Part shown: positions 1 to 6,713 of the stretch, in pieces | Layout: each line of letters begins with the position of its first letter | Position numbering within the stretch: the stretch's first letter is position 1 | Source: Flavobacterium sp. | GTDB lineage: Bacteria > Bacteroidota > Bacteroidia > Flavobacteriales > Flavobacteriaceae | Length of the DNA: 34,427 nucleotides | Reading direction: 5' to 3' | NCBI RefSeq assembly: GCF_027484705.1 | Contig: NZ_JAIXSL010000013.1 | Location: forward strand, 1 to 34,427 | Notes under the pieces: model-generated | Told to the model about the DNA's origin: nothing | Database searches by the model: none | The model's input: the letters and a program-made list of their open reading frames with translations, nothing else | Program-made: the position numbers and the translations under genes

Positions 1-1
1 T

Positions 2-295
2 ATCACCACTACAGCAGGAGCAAGCAGACAAACAAGCACTGCTTTAGATATCTATGAAGTGAAAGCTTATCCAAACCCTTATGCTGAAACATTCAAATTG
101 GATGTAAACACATCTAGTGAAGATCAAGTTGGGGTTAAAGTTTACGATATGATGGGCCGTGAAGTAGAATCACGTCAGTCTAGCGTAGAGGGTATCACAA
201 ACTTAGAAATCGGTTCTCGTTACCCATCCGGAGTTTACAACATTATTGTAACTCAAGGGGACAACGTGAAAACGTTAAGAGTGATCAAAAGATAA
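2..295 (+). CDS. C-terminal end of a secreted protein with a T9SS type A sorting domain (5' truncated by the window)
   Basis: The frame is open from the first complete codon at position 2 to the TAA at 293-295, so this is the tail of a larger gene that begins upstream. The visible part reads YPNPY, then a hydrophobic/acidic stretch with YDMMGREV, then SGVYNIIV and a basic end VIKR. This is the standard order of the roughly 75-residue type A C-terminal sorting domain, which is cleaved when cargo passes through the type IX secretion system. The passenger domain is outside the window, so its function cannot be named. A GTG at 59 could be mistaken for a start, but it lies inside the domain. A strong terminator follows 22 bases after the stop. 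Confidence 0.9.
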   Translation: MTTTAGASRQTSTALDIYEVKAYPNPYAETFKLDVNTSSEDQVGVKVYDMMGREVESRQSSVEGITNLEIGSRYPSGVYNIIVTQGDNVKTLRVIKR

Positions 296-316
296 TCACA
301 TTGTCTTTAAATAAAG

Positions 317-350
317 AAACCTCTCCGGTAACGGAGAGGTTTTTTGTTTT
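317..350 (+). terminator. Rho-independent terminator after the T9SS cargo gene
   Basis: An 11-bp stem (317-327 with 332-342, core CCTCTCCG/CGGAGAGG) closes a four-base GTAA loop and runs straight into a T-rich tract to 350. It lies 22 bases after the stop codon of the upstream gene. Confidence 0.92.
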
Positions 351-372
351 ATAAAGCTTCAATGAGGCTTTT

Positions 373-425
373 GTGGAGTTTAACACAAAGTGATCGAACT
401 TTCGGATAGAAAATTTAGACTTGTT
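373..425 (+). repeat. Copy 1 of a dispersed 3'-end repeat (GTGGAGTTTA ... GAACTTTCG)
   Basis: GTGGAGTTTA at 373-382 and GAACTTTCG at 396-404 recur at 2928-2937 and 2951-2959 with the same 23-base offset. The next ~20 bases also align without gaps, about three quarters identical by eye over 51 bases. Both copies sit just after a terminator-like GGCTTTT, downstream of a gene. The pattern resembles the minus-strand 3' end of a tRNA or tmRNA (GTGGAGT ... TCGAACT), but no tRNA fold can be drawn. Identity unknown. Confidence 0.6.
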
Positions 426-446
426 TTTTTACAGAGAACCCAGAAT

Positions 447-496
447 TTTCAATAGTATTTATTTTTAATTCCGAATAAAAAATCGGAATATTGAAA
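447..496 (+). promoter_or_regulatory. Nested inverted repeats just upstream of the LytTR regulator
   Basis: An inner pair ATTCCGA (468-474) / TCGGAAT (483-489) sits inside an outer pair TTTCAATA (447-454) / TATTGAAA (489-496). The two right arms share one base. The structure ends 7 bases before the proposed TTG start at 504. It could be an operator or a leader hairpin that occludes the start. Its function is inferred only from position. Confidence 0.45.
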
Positions 497-503
497 CCTT
501 TAT

Positions 504-1352
504 TTGGGTTCCCAAATTTCATTCGTTCAACCATTTCAAATAGCATATCCATTGAATTATTTAAAAAGGCCAGTGCATTTTTTAGCATCACAAAAAAGAA
601 GAATACTCGTTGGTCTTATTTTATGCATTTATCTGAACTTCATCGTTATTGTGCTCCAACCCTTTGATACAAGTCAGTTTGAAGCAGATTACAAAACATT
701 ACTGCTATCCGGTTATGGCATTTTGACTTGTTTTGTATTTGTGATCCACGGCAGTATCGAGAATATCTGGTACTCTAGATTTGGTAAAATTTGGCTGGTG
801 TGGTATGAAATCATGACTACAATAACCTTTTGTTTTTTGGCTGGAACAGTACTCTATTTATACAACGTATACATCGTCAATGAGGGTAAAAGTTTATCCA
901 CAGGAGGCTATCTGAACTTTCTTTTTATCACTACCGCCGGGATGGTTCCTGTTTTTGTGCCGCCCATGCTTTATTTAAGACAGAAGTTTGGCGAGCGTAT
1001 TATGCCGCTTTCAGACAATTCCATTACACTAATAGGAGAAAATAAAAATGAAATCCTGAAACTCGAAAAAGAGACGTTGTTATTTATCAAAGCGGTCGAA
1101 AACTATATTGAAATCTGCTTTATTGATAAAACCCAAAAAGTAACCTCGAAAACATTCCGACAAACACTTTCTAATGTTTGCGAACAGCTTCCTTTTTTGC
1201 AAAAATGCCACCGTTCTTATTTGGTCAATACGGGCACGATCAAAGAAATAATTGGTAATTCCCAAGGCGCCAAAATCACTTTTTCGGTGGGCGATAAGGA
1301 AATTCCACTCTCTAAAACCTATTATAAGGACATCAAAAATAGCTTGCTTTAG
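504..1352 (+). CDS. Membrane-bound LytTR-family transcriptional regulator
   Basis: The N-terminal half holds about four hydrophobic membrane segments (roughly residues 34-52, 66-83, 99-121 and 137-155). The C-terminal ~105 residues form a LytTR DNA-binding domain, recognised by IKAVENYIEI and the hallmark CHRSYLVN. Known family members bind promoter DNA through this domain; here the membrane part replaces the usual receiver, so it may sense a membrane signal. No ATG is available: an in-frame stop lies at 492. The first usable start is TTG at 504; a second TTG at 552 (before NYLKRP) would also preserve both domains. An S41 peptidase gene follows on the same strand. The target is unknown, and autoregulation through the inverted repeats at 447-496 is only a guess. 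Confidence 0.85.
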   Translation: MGSQISFVQPFQIAYPLNYLKRPVHFLASQKRRILVGLILCIYLNFIVIVLQPFDTSQFEADYKTLLLSGYGILTCFVFVIHGSIENIWYSRFGKIWLVWYEIMTTITFCFLAGTVLYLYNVYIVNEGKSLSTGGYLNFLFITTAGMVPVFVPPMLYLRQKFGERIMPLSDNSITLIGENKNEILKLEKETLLFIKAVENYIEICFIDKTQKVTSKTFRQTLSNVCEQLPFLQKCHRSYLVNTGTIKEIIGNSQGAKITFSVGDKEIPLSKTYYKDIKNSLL

Positions 1353-1496
1353 CTTTCCGGAAGAATTGCGTGCGTTTCTCCTAATCCGATGGTCAAAAAA
1401 AGTAGTCGTTTCGTCAAATTTAGTGGAATGGCAAAGAATTTCGCTTTTACTTTGAGGACTCAATTAAATCATCTCACCATGCTCAGCAACACCAAA

Positions 1497-2864
1497 ATGA
1501 AATTCACTGCGCTGAATTTTGCACTCTTATTTCTCTTTAATTATTCTTTTGCACAAACCCTTCCGGCGCATTTTAAAAGCGAACTTGATTTTGGCAACGG
1601 CACTGTTATTTCCACTTTTCTGGATGTAAGTACTGCCGAAAACCAATTCAGAATCACTTCTCCAAAAAATGCCGATCTGCGTATCGTAGGCGGTAAGGCA
1701 AGATTGGCTAGACTTTTAGGGAAAATGCCTAAGAAAGGGATTATCGTAACCATCAAAGGCGAACAGAAAAAAGACAGTTTATTGGGCGATACCAAAATCC
1801 CGATGGTCGGAAAATTGAAGTTTAAAGGAATGGTAAACGATCAAATACTAAGCGGTGAATTATTTAATAAGGATGGCCTATCCGTCGGGTCAATACATGG
1901 CGTGAGTTCTACTGAAGTCAGGATTGATCAGAAACCGCTCTATCCGAAAATGATAAAAACAATACATAATAATATTTATTCAAAAAGTGTTCTGGAAACC
2001 AAAACATGGAAAAAATTCGACAAAAAACTTGAAAAACTGTGTAACGAAGCCCATGACGATATTGAATTGTATTTCGGCTTTAACATGCTCACCCAAAAGC
2101 TTCCTTTTACCCATTTAACGCTAACCATTGCAGGGGATAAAGCGAATAAAGAGGAACCCACTGAGAATGAAGCAACCGCAACCGCACCGAAGTCTGTTAT
2201 TTTTGAAGAAAAAAACGCCTCAACGGCTTATTTGCAAATTAAGAATTTCAGTAGTTCTACCGCCGAATTGGAAGCAGTCTTGCCTAAAATCGTAGCCAAT
2301 ACGGCATACAAAAACCTTATCATCGATCTAAGAGAAAATGGCGGCGGCGGCATCAGTGCTGCTTTTGCCCTTGCAAAATATATAGTGACCGAGGATTTGG
2401 AAGTAGGTTATTTTCCAACCAACAAATTACAGTATTCAGGCTATCAGCCCGAACTATTCAAGACGCTTCCAGAGCTGCAACCCAAAGATACGGAGGAGTT
2501 TGGCAACGAGTTGAAAAAATCGCCCGGAGTGAAACTGATTTTTAAAAAACCGACCAACCCTGTATTCGCCGGAAATTTATACGTTTTGACCAATGGTCAC
2601 ACAGCAAGTACCTGTGAACCGATTGTTTATGCGCTAAAAAACCGTAAAAAAGCCACGGTGATAGGCGAAAGAACGTATGGCGGTATGTTGGCTGCTTCTC
2701 CTTTTGTGGTTTCCGGAAAATACATGCTGATGTTGCCCATTGCCGATTTCTATACTTATGACGGTGTGCGTTTGGATAAAGTAGGCGTTGCGCCAGATAT
2801 TGTTGTGAAATCGGATGACGCTATTGCTAAGGCATTGGAAATGATTAATAATGGTAAAAATTGA
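1497..2864 (+). CDS. Secreted S41-family (C-terminal processing peptidase-like) protein
   Basis: The signal peptide begins at the ATG at 1497 (MKFTALNF ... FAQ). ATG 1479 would add six residues, and an earlier in-frame ATG at 1389 would bury the signal, so I prefer 1497. The C-terminal third is the S41 core: YLQIKNF, IIDLRENGGGG, then TNGHTASTCE with the expected nucleophile at about Ser371, and VIGERTYGG near residue 390. The Ser-Lys members have a Lys in GKG at this last position; here it is Gly-Gly, as in tricorn/IRBP-like members, so chemistry may differ. No PDZ domain is evident. Residues about 20-250 look like a lineage-specific all-beta plus helical region. The protein would act in the periplasm or on the surface; the substrate is unknown. 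A terminator follows 27 bases after the stop. Confidence 0.85.
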   Translation: MKFTALNFALLFLFNYSFAQTLPAHFKSELDFGNGTVISTFLDVSTAENQFRITSPKNADLRIVGGKARLARLLGKMPKKGIIVTIKGEQKKDSLLGDTKIPMVGKLKFKGMVNDQILSGELFNKDGLSVGSIHGVSSTEVRIDQKPLYPKMIKTIHNNIYSKSVLETKTWKKFDKKLEKLCNEAHDDIELYFGFNMLTQKLPFTHLTLTIAGDKANKEEPTENEATATAPKSVIFEEKNASTAYLQIKNFSSSTAELEAVLPKIVANTAYKNLIIDLRENGGGGISAAFALAKYIVTEDLEVGYFPTNKLQYSGYQPELFKTLPELQPKDTEEFGNELKKSPGVKLIFKKPTNPVFAGNLYVLTNGHTASTCEPIVYALKNRKKATVIGERTYGGMLAASPFVVSGKYMLMLPIADFYTYDGVRLDKVGVAPDIVVKSDDAIAKALEMINNGKN

Positions 2865-2891
2865 TATGAGAAGAGCAAAGAATCTAAAAAT

Positions 2892-2927
2892 AAAAAGCCT
2901 GTAACCATTACGATTACAGGCTTTTTT
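2892..2927 (+). terminator. Rho-independent terminator after the S41 peptidase gene
   Basis: AAGCCTGTAA pairs with TTACAGGCTT with one further imperfect pair, preceded by A's and followed by six T's. It would work on either strand. A near-copy, including most loop bases, is at 33742-33777. Confidence 0.9.
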
Positions 2928-2980
2928 GTGGAGTTTACTATACAGTTGTTGAACTTTCGTGTGGAAGATTTGGATGTGTT
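2928..2980 (+). repeat. Copy 2 of the dispersed 3'-end repeat
   Basis: GTGGAGTTTA (2928-2937) and GAACTTTCG (2951-2959) repeat the arrangement at 373-425 with identical spacing and a further ungapped match through GATTTGGATGTG. It directly abuts the terminator at 2892-2927. Bases 2981-3140 hold no gene or structure that I can support. Confidence 0.6.
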
Positions 2981-3141
2981 TCACCAGTAATAGTAATGTT
3001 ACCATAATTTCATTTTTTTTTCGTTATCGATTTCTCTGAGATTAATGGATTTTCGAAAATTAAACGCGTTAGAATCCCGTCGCATTGGTTTTAAAGGCAA
3101 ATAGTAATTCTGTTGCTTAATCTGATGTAACATTTGCGATA

Positions 3142-3202
3142 TACCTCAAAAAAATTACCTGACAACAGGTATTTAGATAAAAGAATTTAAAATCTAGTTT
3201 TG
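3142..3202 (+). promoter_or_regulatory. Promoter with a 16-bp palindromic operator overlapping the -33 element
   Basis: The palindrome TACCTGACAACAGGTA lies at 3156-3171. Its right half AGGTA abuts TTTA (3172-3175), a one-base variant of the Bacteroidota -33 TTTG. Nineteen bases later is TAGTTTTG (3195-3202), a match to the -7 consensus TAnnTTTG. An extra TACCT lies at 3142-3146. The same palindrome and spacing occur at 11022-11092 and 22342-22412. Transcription should start near 3209, which rules out the TTG at 3200 as the start of the next gene. Confidence 0.75.
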
Positions 3203-3232
3203 CGGCATCGGTTAAAGTATAAAAGAAAACAC

Positions 3233-3856
3233 ATGCAAAAGAAAATTTTATGTATGGGACTTGTCTTAGTTTTAACAAGCGGTTTACGGATGAACGCACA
3301 ATATGACAAAGAAGACAGTACTTTTAAAAAGCATTTTATAGGCAGTACTTTATTTATGTTATCTAATGTGATACCGGATAATAATCCGCCAAAAATGGTT
3401 TATCTGAACTTAGGTTATCGCATTACAGGAAAGGATGTAGTTTCGCTTGAATTTAAAACTTGGAAATATGCCTGGCCCATTGGCATTCCTTATGGAAAGT
3501 CATTTGAAGCAGCAGGAGAAGGTTTTCCGGGTTATATTCGTGAATACGGAGTTTCGGTGAACTATCAAAGGTTTTTATGGAAAGGTCTTTTTGCTCAAGT
3601 TGACGTGATGCCTGCTTGGCAAACTTTTAAAAATGAGCATGGTAAAAAGATTGACAATGGCTTTCAAATCTTTAACACTTATTCCATAGGTTATCACGTT
3701 AAACTTTTCAAGGACAGATTTTTTATTCAACCTTCAATAGCCATAACGCATCGTCCTTATCAATCAAAAATGCCTGATTCGTTTCAGCAGGTTGACGATA
3801 AATGGTCAAGATTCTTTTATGGCCAGCCGGGTTTGCATTTTGGATATAATTTCTAA
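3233..3856 (+). CDS. Predicted outer-membrane beta-barrel protein, family not recognised
   Basis: The ATG at 3233 begins a clear signal peptide (MQKKILCMGLVLVLTSG, cleavage after MNAQ). A TTG at 3200 would lie inside the -7 promoter element and is rejected. The mature part is rich in alternating aromatic/hydrophobic strands (VYLNLGYRI, VVSLEFKTW, YGVSVNYQRFLW, LFAQVDVMPAW, YSIGYHVKLF, FFIQPSIAI) and ends in GYNF. A C-terminal aromatic after a strand is typical of outer-membrane barrels. I do not recognise a named family. Its promoter carries the shared palindromic operator, so it probably belongs to the same regulon as the lipoproteins at 11200 and 22454. Confidence 0.75.
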   Translation: MQKKILCMGLVLVLTSGLRMNAQYDKEDSTFKKHFIGSTLFMLSNVIPDNNPPKMVYLNLGYRITGKDVVSLEFKTWKYAWPIGIPYGKSFEAAGEGFPGYIREYGVSVNYQRFLWKGLFAQVDVMPAWQTFKNEHGKKIDNGFQIFNTYSIGYHVKLFKDRFFIQPSIAITHRPYQSKMPDSFQQVDDKWSRFFYGQPGLHFGYNF

Positions 3857-4056
3857 TAATTTAGGGAGTTTACAACACAAGAGTCCAATAGAAATAAATA
3901 AGATACCTGTCACCAATAGGCGTCACGCAATCCCTCGTTTCGTGTTCACCGATTTTTTTTCTTACATTCTTTCTCCTGCTGGAGAAAAATTATTCACCAT
4001 AAATTACTATTTCGCTTTTATCCATAACGTTAGCTACTTAATACAAGAACAAAGAA
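3857..4056. other. Intergenic stretch with one short hairpin
   Basis: TTTCTCC (3970-3976) pairs with GGAGAAA (3981-3987) around TGCT, but no T-run follows on the plus strand, so it is not a convincing terminator. TACCTGT near 3907 resembles half of the shared operator but has no partner. I see no clear promoter. Confidence 0.4.
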
Positions 4057-5142
4057 ATGAGAAAAGTAGCTGCAATAATATTTTTTCTATTCATTGCCAC
4101 CATTGGCTTTGCACAAAAGACTGTTCAATTTACAGACTCAATTCGTCGTGTATATAATATTCCAGAAATTAATTATGCAGTGATTGATTCCAAATCAACA
4201 TTAGAAATTGCTGCATTGGGGCATCACTCCATTAACCTGTCAGATACAGCAACTTTGAACGACCGATTTCATATTGGTTCGAATACTAAAGCAATGACAG
4301 CGTTTATTATTGCTAAATATGTGGAAAAAAGAAAATTGAAGTGGACCACCAAATTCTTCGATTTATTTCCGGAATGGAAAACAAAAAGCAAACCTGAATA
4401 TGCCGCTATTACACTTCAGAAACTGCTTTCACACCAAGCGGGAATACAGCCATTTCAGGGTGAAGACGATCCTGAAATACCAGACTTCAAAGGAACAAAC
4501 CCAGAAAAAAGAAAACAATTTGGAAAGTTTGTGTTAACGCTAGAACCTGTAAAACTTGATGAGCAAAATTTATTCATTTACTCAAATGCGGGATATACCT
4601 TGGCTACATTAATGTTGGAGAAAGTGACAGGTAAAAGTTGGGAGCAATTGGTGGAGAAAGTATTTAATCAAGATTTAAAGCTAAATGTTAAATTATCCTG
4701 GCCGGAAAATCAAAAACAAAAAGATACTTGGGGGCATACTTTTGAAAATGGCAAACTTATTCCCGTTCCATCAACAGTTGATGATCATTTGGATTATACA
4801 GAACCAGCAGGTAATGTCAATATTAAATTGAAAGACTACATCAAATTTATACAATTGAATTTAAAAGGTCTCCAAGGTGACAATAACTATTTGAAAGCAG
4901 ACACCTATAAATTCATACATAAGGGAATTGAAAACTATTCCATGGGTTGGTTTAATATTTATGAAAACGGAAAAGAACTTTCAGTGCATTCGGGAACCGG
5001 AGCTTTTACGTATTTCACCATCGTACAAATAGACAGACTGAAAAATATAGCTTATATTATTTTCACAAATTCATTCAATGACGAAACCCAACTAGGCGTA
5101 AGGCTTTTGATGAGAAAACTTAAAGAGAATTACGGCAGCTAA
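4057..5142 (+). CDS. Secreted serine hydrolase of the beta-lactamase / penicillin-binding-protein-like family (class C type)
   Basis: A signal peptide (MRKVAAIIFFLFIATIGFAQ) is followed by the three motifs of this fold: Ser75-Asn-Thr-Lys78 (SxxK nucleophile motif), Tyr175-Ser-Asn177 (YxN) and His311-Ser-Gly313 in the KTG position. At 361 residues it is the usual size of a single-domain member. Known family members hydrolyse peptides, esters or beta-lactams in the periplasm, and substrates vary too much to name one here. A second serine hydrolase, also 361 residues and with YxN and HxG at the same residue numbers, is at 6714-7799 beyond the ECF unit, so the two may be related in role. The stop codon lies within the loop of a hairpin at 5132-5162. 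Confidence 0.88.
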   Translation: MRKVAAIIFFLFIATIGFAQKTVQFTDSIRRVYNIPEINYAVIDSKSTLEIAALGHHSINLSDTATLNDRFHIGSNTKAMTAFIIAKYVEKRKLKWTTKFFDLFPEWKTKSKPEYAAITLQKLLSHQAGIQPFQGEDDPEIPDFKGTNPEKRKQFGKFVLTLEPVKLDEQNLFIYSNAGYTLATLMLEKVTGKSWEQLVEKVFNQDLKLNVKLSWPENQKQKDTWGHTFENGKLIPVPSTVDDHLDYTEPAGNVNIKLKDYIKFIQLNLKGLQGDNNYLKADTYKFIHKGIENYSMGWFNIYENGKELSVHSGTGAFTYFTIVQIDRLKNIAYIIFTNSFNDETQLGVRLLMRKLKENYGS

Positions 5143-5162
5143 TATGTTTCAAATGCTGCCGT
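5132..5162 (+). terminator. Stop-codon-spanning hairpin, possible 3' end signal
   Basis: ACGGCAGC (5132-5139) pairs perfectly with GCTGCCGT (5155-5162). The 15-base loop begins with the TAA of the serine hydrolase gene. No T-run follows, so it may stabilise the mRNA 3' end rather than terminate transcription. The neighbouring gene at 5228 converges on it. Confidence 0.4.
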
Positions 5163-5227
5163 TAAGCATTCGGTTTAACACAAAATCTTCTTCCTAATTA
5201 TTCGTTTTTTCAAAATTAAAATATCCT

Positions 5228-5632
5228 CTATTTATGATACTGCTGATAAAAATGTTTTCTCAAAAATAAAATTTGAATGAATAAAAAAAAGGTGGCAAGA
5301 ATTACGGAATAAATTGTGATTTTAGAAAAATTAAATAGTGAAATTGCATAATTATAGTAAACGGTTTTGAAATTCAAATCATCAACCCAACTATTTGTTT
5401 GGGTTTCTCGATTGATGAAAAGATAAATAAATAATCCTATAAAACACCCAAGAATAAGCACGAAAACAGGTTTTGAAATCAAGGGTTTATATACATAAAT
5501 GTTGCTTTTCTTGGCTTTCAATACATGAGACATTACTTTAGCCGTAAAGTCAGCTGAAGGATCTTCCAATACAGAATCCTGCATCATATTATCCACTAAT
5601 TTTTCTAAAAGTTTATCTTCGTTCGCTTTCAT
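5228..5632 (-). CDS. Small membrane protein, probable anti-sigma factor for the adjacent ECF sigma
   Basis: The 134-residue protein has an acidic, helical cytoplasmic N-terminus (MKANEDKLLEKLVDNMM) and two hydrophobic segments (about residues 51-70 and 98-122), with a short intervening loop. Its ATG overlaps the end of the sigma gene by 20 bases, so the two are translationally coupled. Gene position, size and topology fit the anti-sigma factors that hold ECF sigmas at the membrane. I see no zinc-binding HxxxCxxC motif and no FecR-type periplasmic domain, so the assignment rests on context. It is transcribed leftward from the ECF promoter at 6211-6241. Confidence 0.65.
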   Translation of the reverse strand: MKANEDKLLEKLVDNMMQDSVLEDPSADFTAKVMSHVLKAKKSNIYVYKPLISKPVFVLILGCFIGLFIYLFINRETQTNSWVDDLNFKTVYYNYAISLFNFSKITIYSVILATFFLFIQILFLRKHFYQQYHK

Positions 5633-6203
5633 AATATGCTAGTATTTCTGGTTCTAATTGACTTTTTAAAATTGAAGCTATTTTTTTCCGGCTTCTAAAT
5701 AGTTTTATTTTAACATTATTAGAATTACAACCTATAACCTTTGCTATGTCTTCAATAGATTGGTCATCAAAATAGTATAGCGTTAGTAAAAAGGCATCTT
5801 CACTCGGAAGCAATTGTATGCATTCCTGTATTTTTTGATTCCTTTCCTTTTCATCGATGGCATCCAAAACGACTTCAATTGTCTTTATTTGATGTTGGTT
5901 AAAATCTTCTATATAAACTACTTGACTATCTTTTTTGCTTTTTTTCAATCTGTCTATGCAAGTATTGTAAGTGATTTTATAAATCCAGGTCGAAAATTTA
6001 GATTCTCCTTTAAATTTACGCAACGAATTAAAAACTTTCACAAAAGTATCCTGCGAGACTTCTTCTGCTTCCTCTTTGTTTTTTAGCATTTTATACGACA
6101 AAGTAAACACTAAATCCTTGTACTGGTTTACCAATACAGCGAATGCATTTGTGTTTCCTTCGATTATTTGATGAATATGATGTTTGTCGTCCAGAAAAGT
6201 CAT
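5613..6203 (-). CDS. ECF-type RNA polymerase sigma factor
   Basis: The 196-residue protein has sigma region 2 (about residues 20-90: YKDLVFTLSYKML, EEAEEVSQDTFVKVF, FSTWIYKITYNTCIDRLKK) and region 4 (about 130-185: LPSEDAFLLTLYYFDDQSIEDIA, then a helix-turn-helix ending FRSRKKI). This is the full length of a normal ECF sigma. It reads into the anti-sigma-like gene with a 20-base overlap. The promoter on its own strand, TTGTAACC-N16-AGTCATA, matches the divergent promoter for 6345, which points to autoregulation and control of both arms. The ATG at 6203 is only 8 bases after the -10 element. There is no other in-frame start before region 2, so its mRNA is probably leaderless or nearly so. Confidence 0.92.
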   Translation of the reverse strand: MTFLDDKHHIHQIIEGNTNAFAVLVNQYKDLVFTLSYKMLKNKEEAEEVSQDTFVKVFNSLRKFKGESKFSTWIYKITYNTCIDRLKKSKKDSQVVYIEDFNQHQIKTIEVVLDAIDEKERNQKIQECIQLLPSEDAFLLTLYYFDDQSIEDIAKVIGCNSNNVKIKLFRSRKKIASILKSQLEPEILAYYESERR

Positions 6204-6210
6204 ATAAACG

Positions 6211-6241
6211 TATGACTATAATAAACAGAATTAGGTTACAA
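6211..6241 (-). promoter_or_regulatory. ECF promoter for the sigma/anti-sigma operon
   Basis: Read on the minus strand: -35 TTGTAACC (6241-6234), 16 bases, -10 AGTCATA (6217-6211). The divergent promoter at 6271-6301 has the same -35, the same spacer length and six of seven -10 bases. GTAAC plus GTC with a 16-base spacer is the usual ECF architecture. Confidence 0.8.
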
Positions 6242-6270
6242 AATAATGCGAAAAAATATTTTTAATAATG

Positions 6271-6301
6271 TTGTAACCAAAATGAAACCCATGCCGTCAT
6301 A
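6271..6301 (+). promoter_or_regulatory. ECF promoter for the DUF6249-like gene and serine hydrolase
   Basis: -35 TTGTAACC (6271-6278), 16 bases, -10 CGTCATA (6295-6301). It faces away from the matching promoter at 6211-6241. The predicted leader before the ATG at 6345 is about 37 bases. Confidence 0.82.
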
Positions 6302-6344
6302 GTTTAAAAACATATTCATTTATAACCATTTAAATCTAAAAATT

Positions 6345-6680
6345 ATGGACGAAGGCATTGTAATTCCAGTAAGTTTGTTTTTAACAATTTTCGGTATCGT
6401 TTACCTTTATTTTTCAACCAGAAACAAAGAACGATTGGCGCTTATAGAAAAAGGAGCCGATGCCAGTATTTTTCGTAGGAGTGGAAATTCATTTCAAACC
6501 GTAATTCTATTAAATCTGGCGCTTTTGTTTATGGGTATTGGTGCAGGAGTTTTTAGCGCATTACTCTTAGCAACTTATACATCATTAGATGCAAACGCTC
6601 TTTATCCTGCAATGATTTTTTTAATGGCGGGAATATCATTATTAATAGGTTTCAAAATGACAAAAAGTTTAGACAAATAA
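6345..6680 (+). CDS. Small inner-membrane protein, DUF6249-like
   Basis: The 111-residue protein has three hydrophobic segments (about residues 5-23, 51-76 and 86-103). The cytoplasmic stretch NKERLALIEKGADASIF after the first one is the recurring signature of DUF6249-type proteins, which are commonly found next to ECF sigma genes in Bacteroidota. No enzymatic motif is visible. It is the first gene behind the plus-strand ECF promoter and lies 33 bases ahead of the serine hydrolase, so the two are probably co-transcribed as targets of the divergent sigma. The function is unknown. Confidence 0.75.
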   Translation: MDEGIVIPVSLFLTIFGIVYLYFSTRNKERLALIEKGADASIFRRSGNSFQTVILLNLALLFMGIGAGVFSALLLATYTSLDANALYPAMIFLMAGISLLIGFKMTKSLDK

Positions 6681-6713
6681 ATTATAAATCAATCATCCAT
6701 CAAAAGACATCGA

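Noticed and set aside
373..425. tRNA gene on the minus strand ending at GTGGAGT
   Set aside because: The T-loop-like and acceptor-like pieces are not at tRNA distances, and no D or anticodon arms can be drawn.
1080..1463. 127-residue minus-strand ORF opposite the LytTR domain
   Set aside because: It lies opposite the well-supported LytTR coding core, its translation looks random (F- and R-rich), and it has no start context; it is a frame shadow.
2634..3005. 123-residue minus-strand ORF over the end of the S41 gene and its terminator
   Set aside because: It runs through a strong terminator hairpin and is antisense to conserved S41 motifs.
3903..3925. TACCTGT in the gap before the 4057 serine hydrolase gene
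   Set aside because: A single half-site with no palindromic partner and no -33/-7 pair at the right distance.
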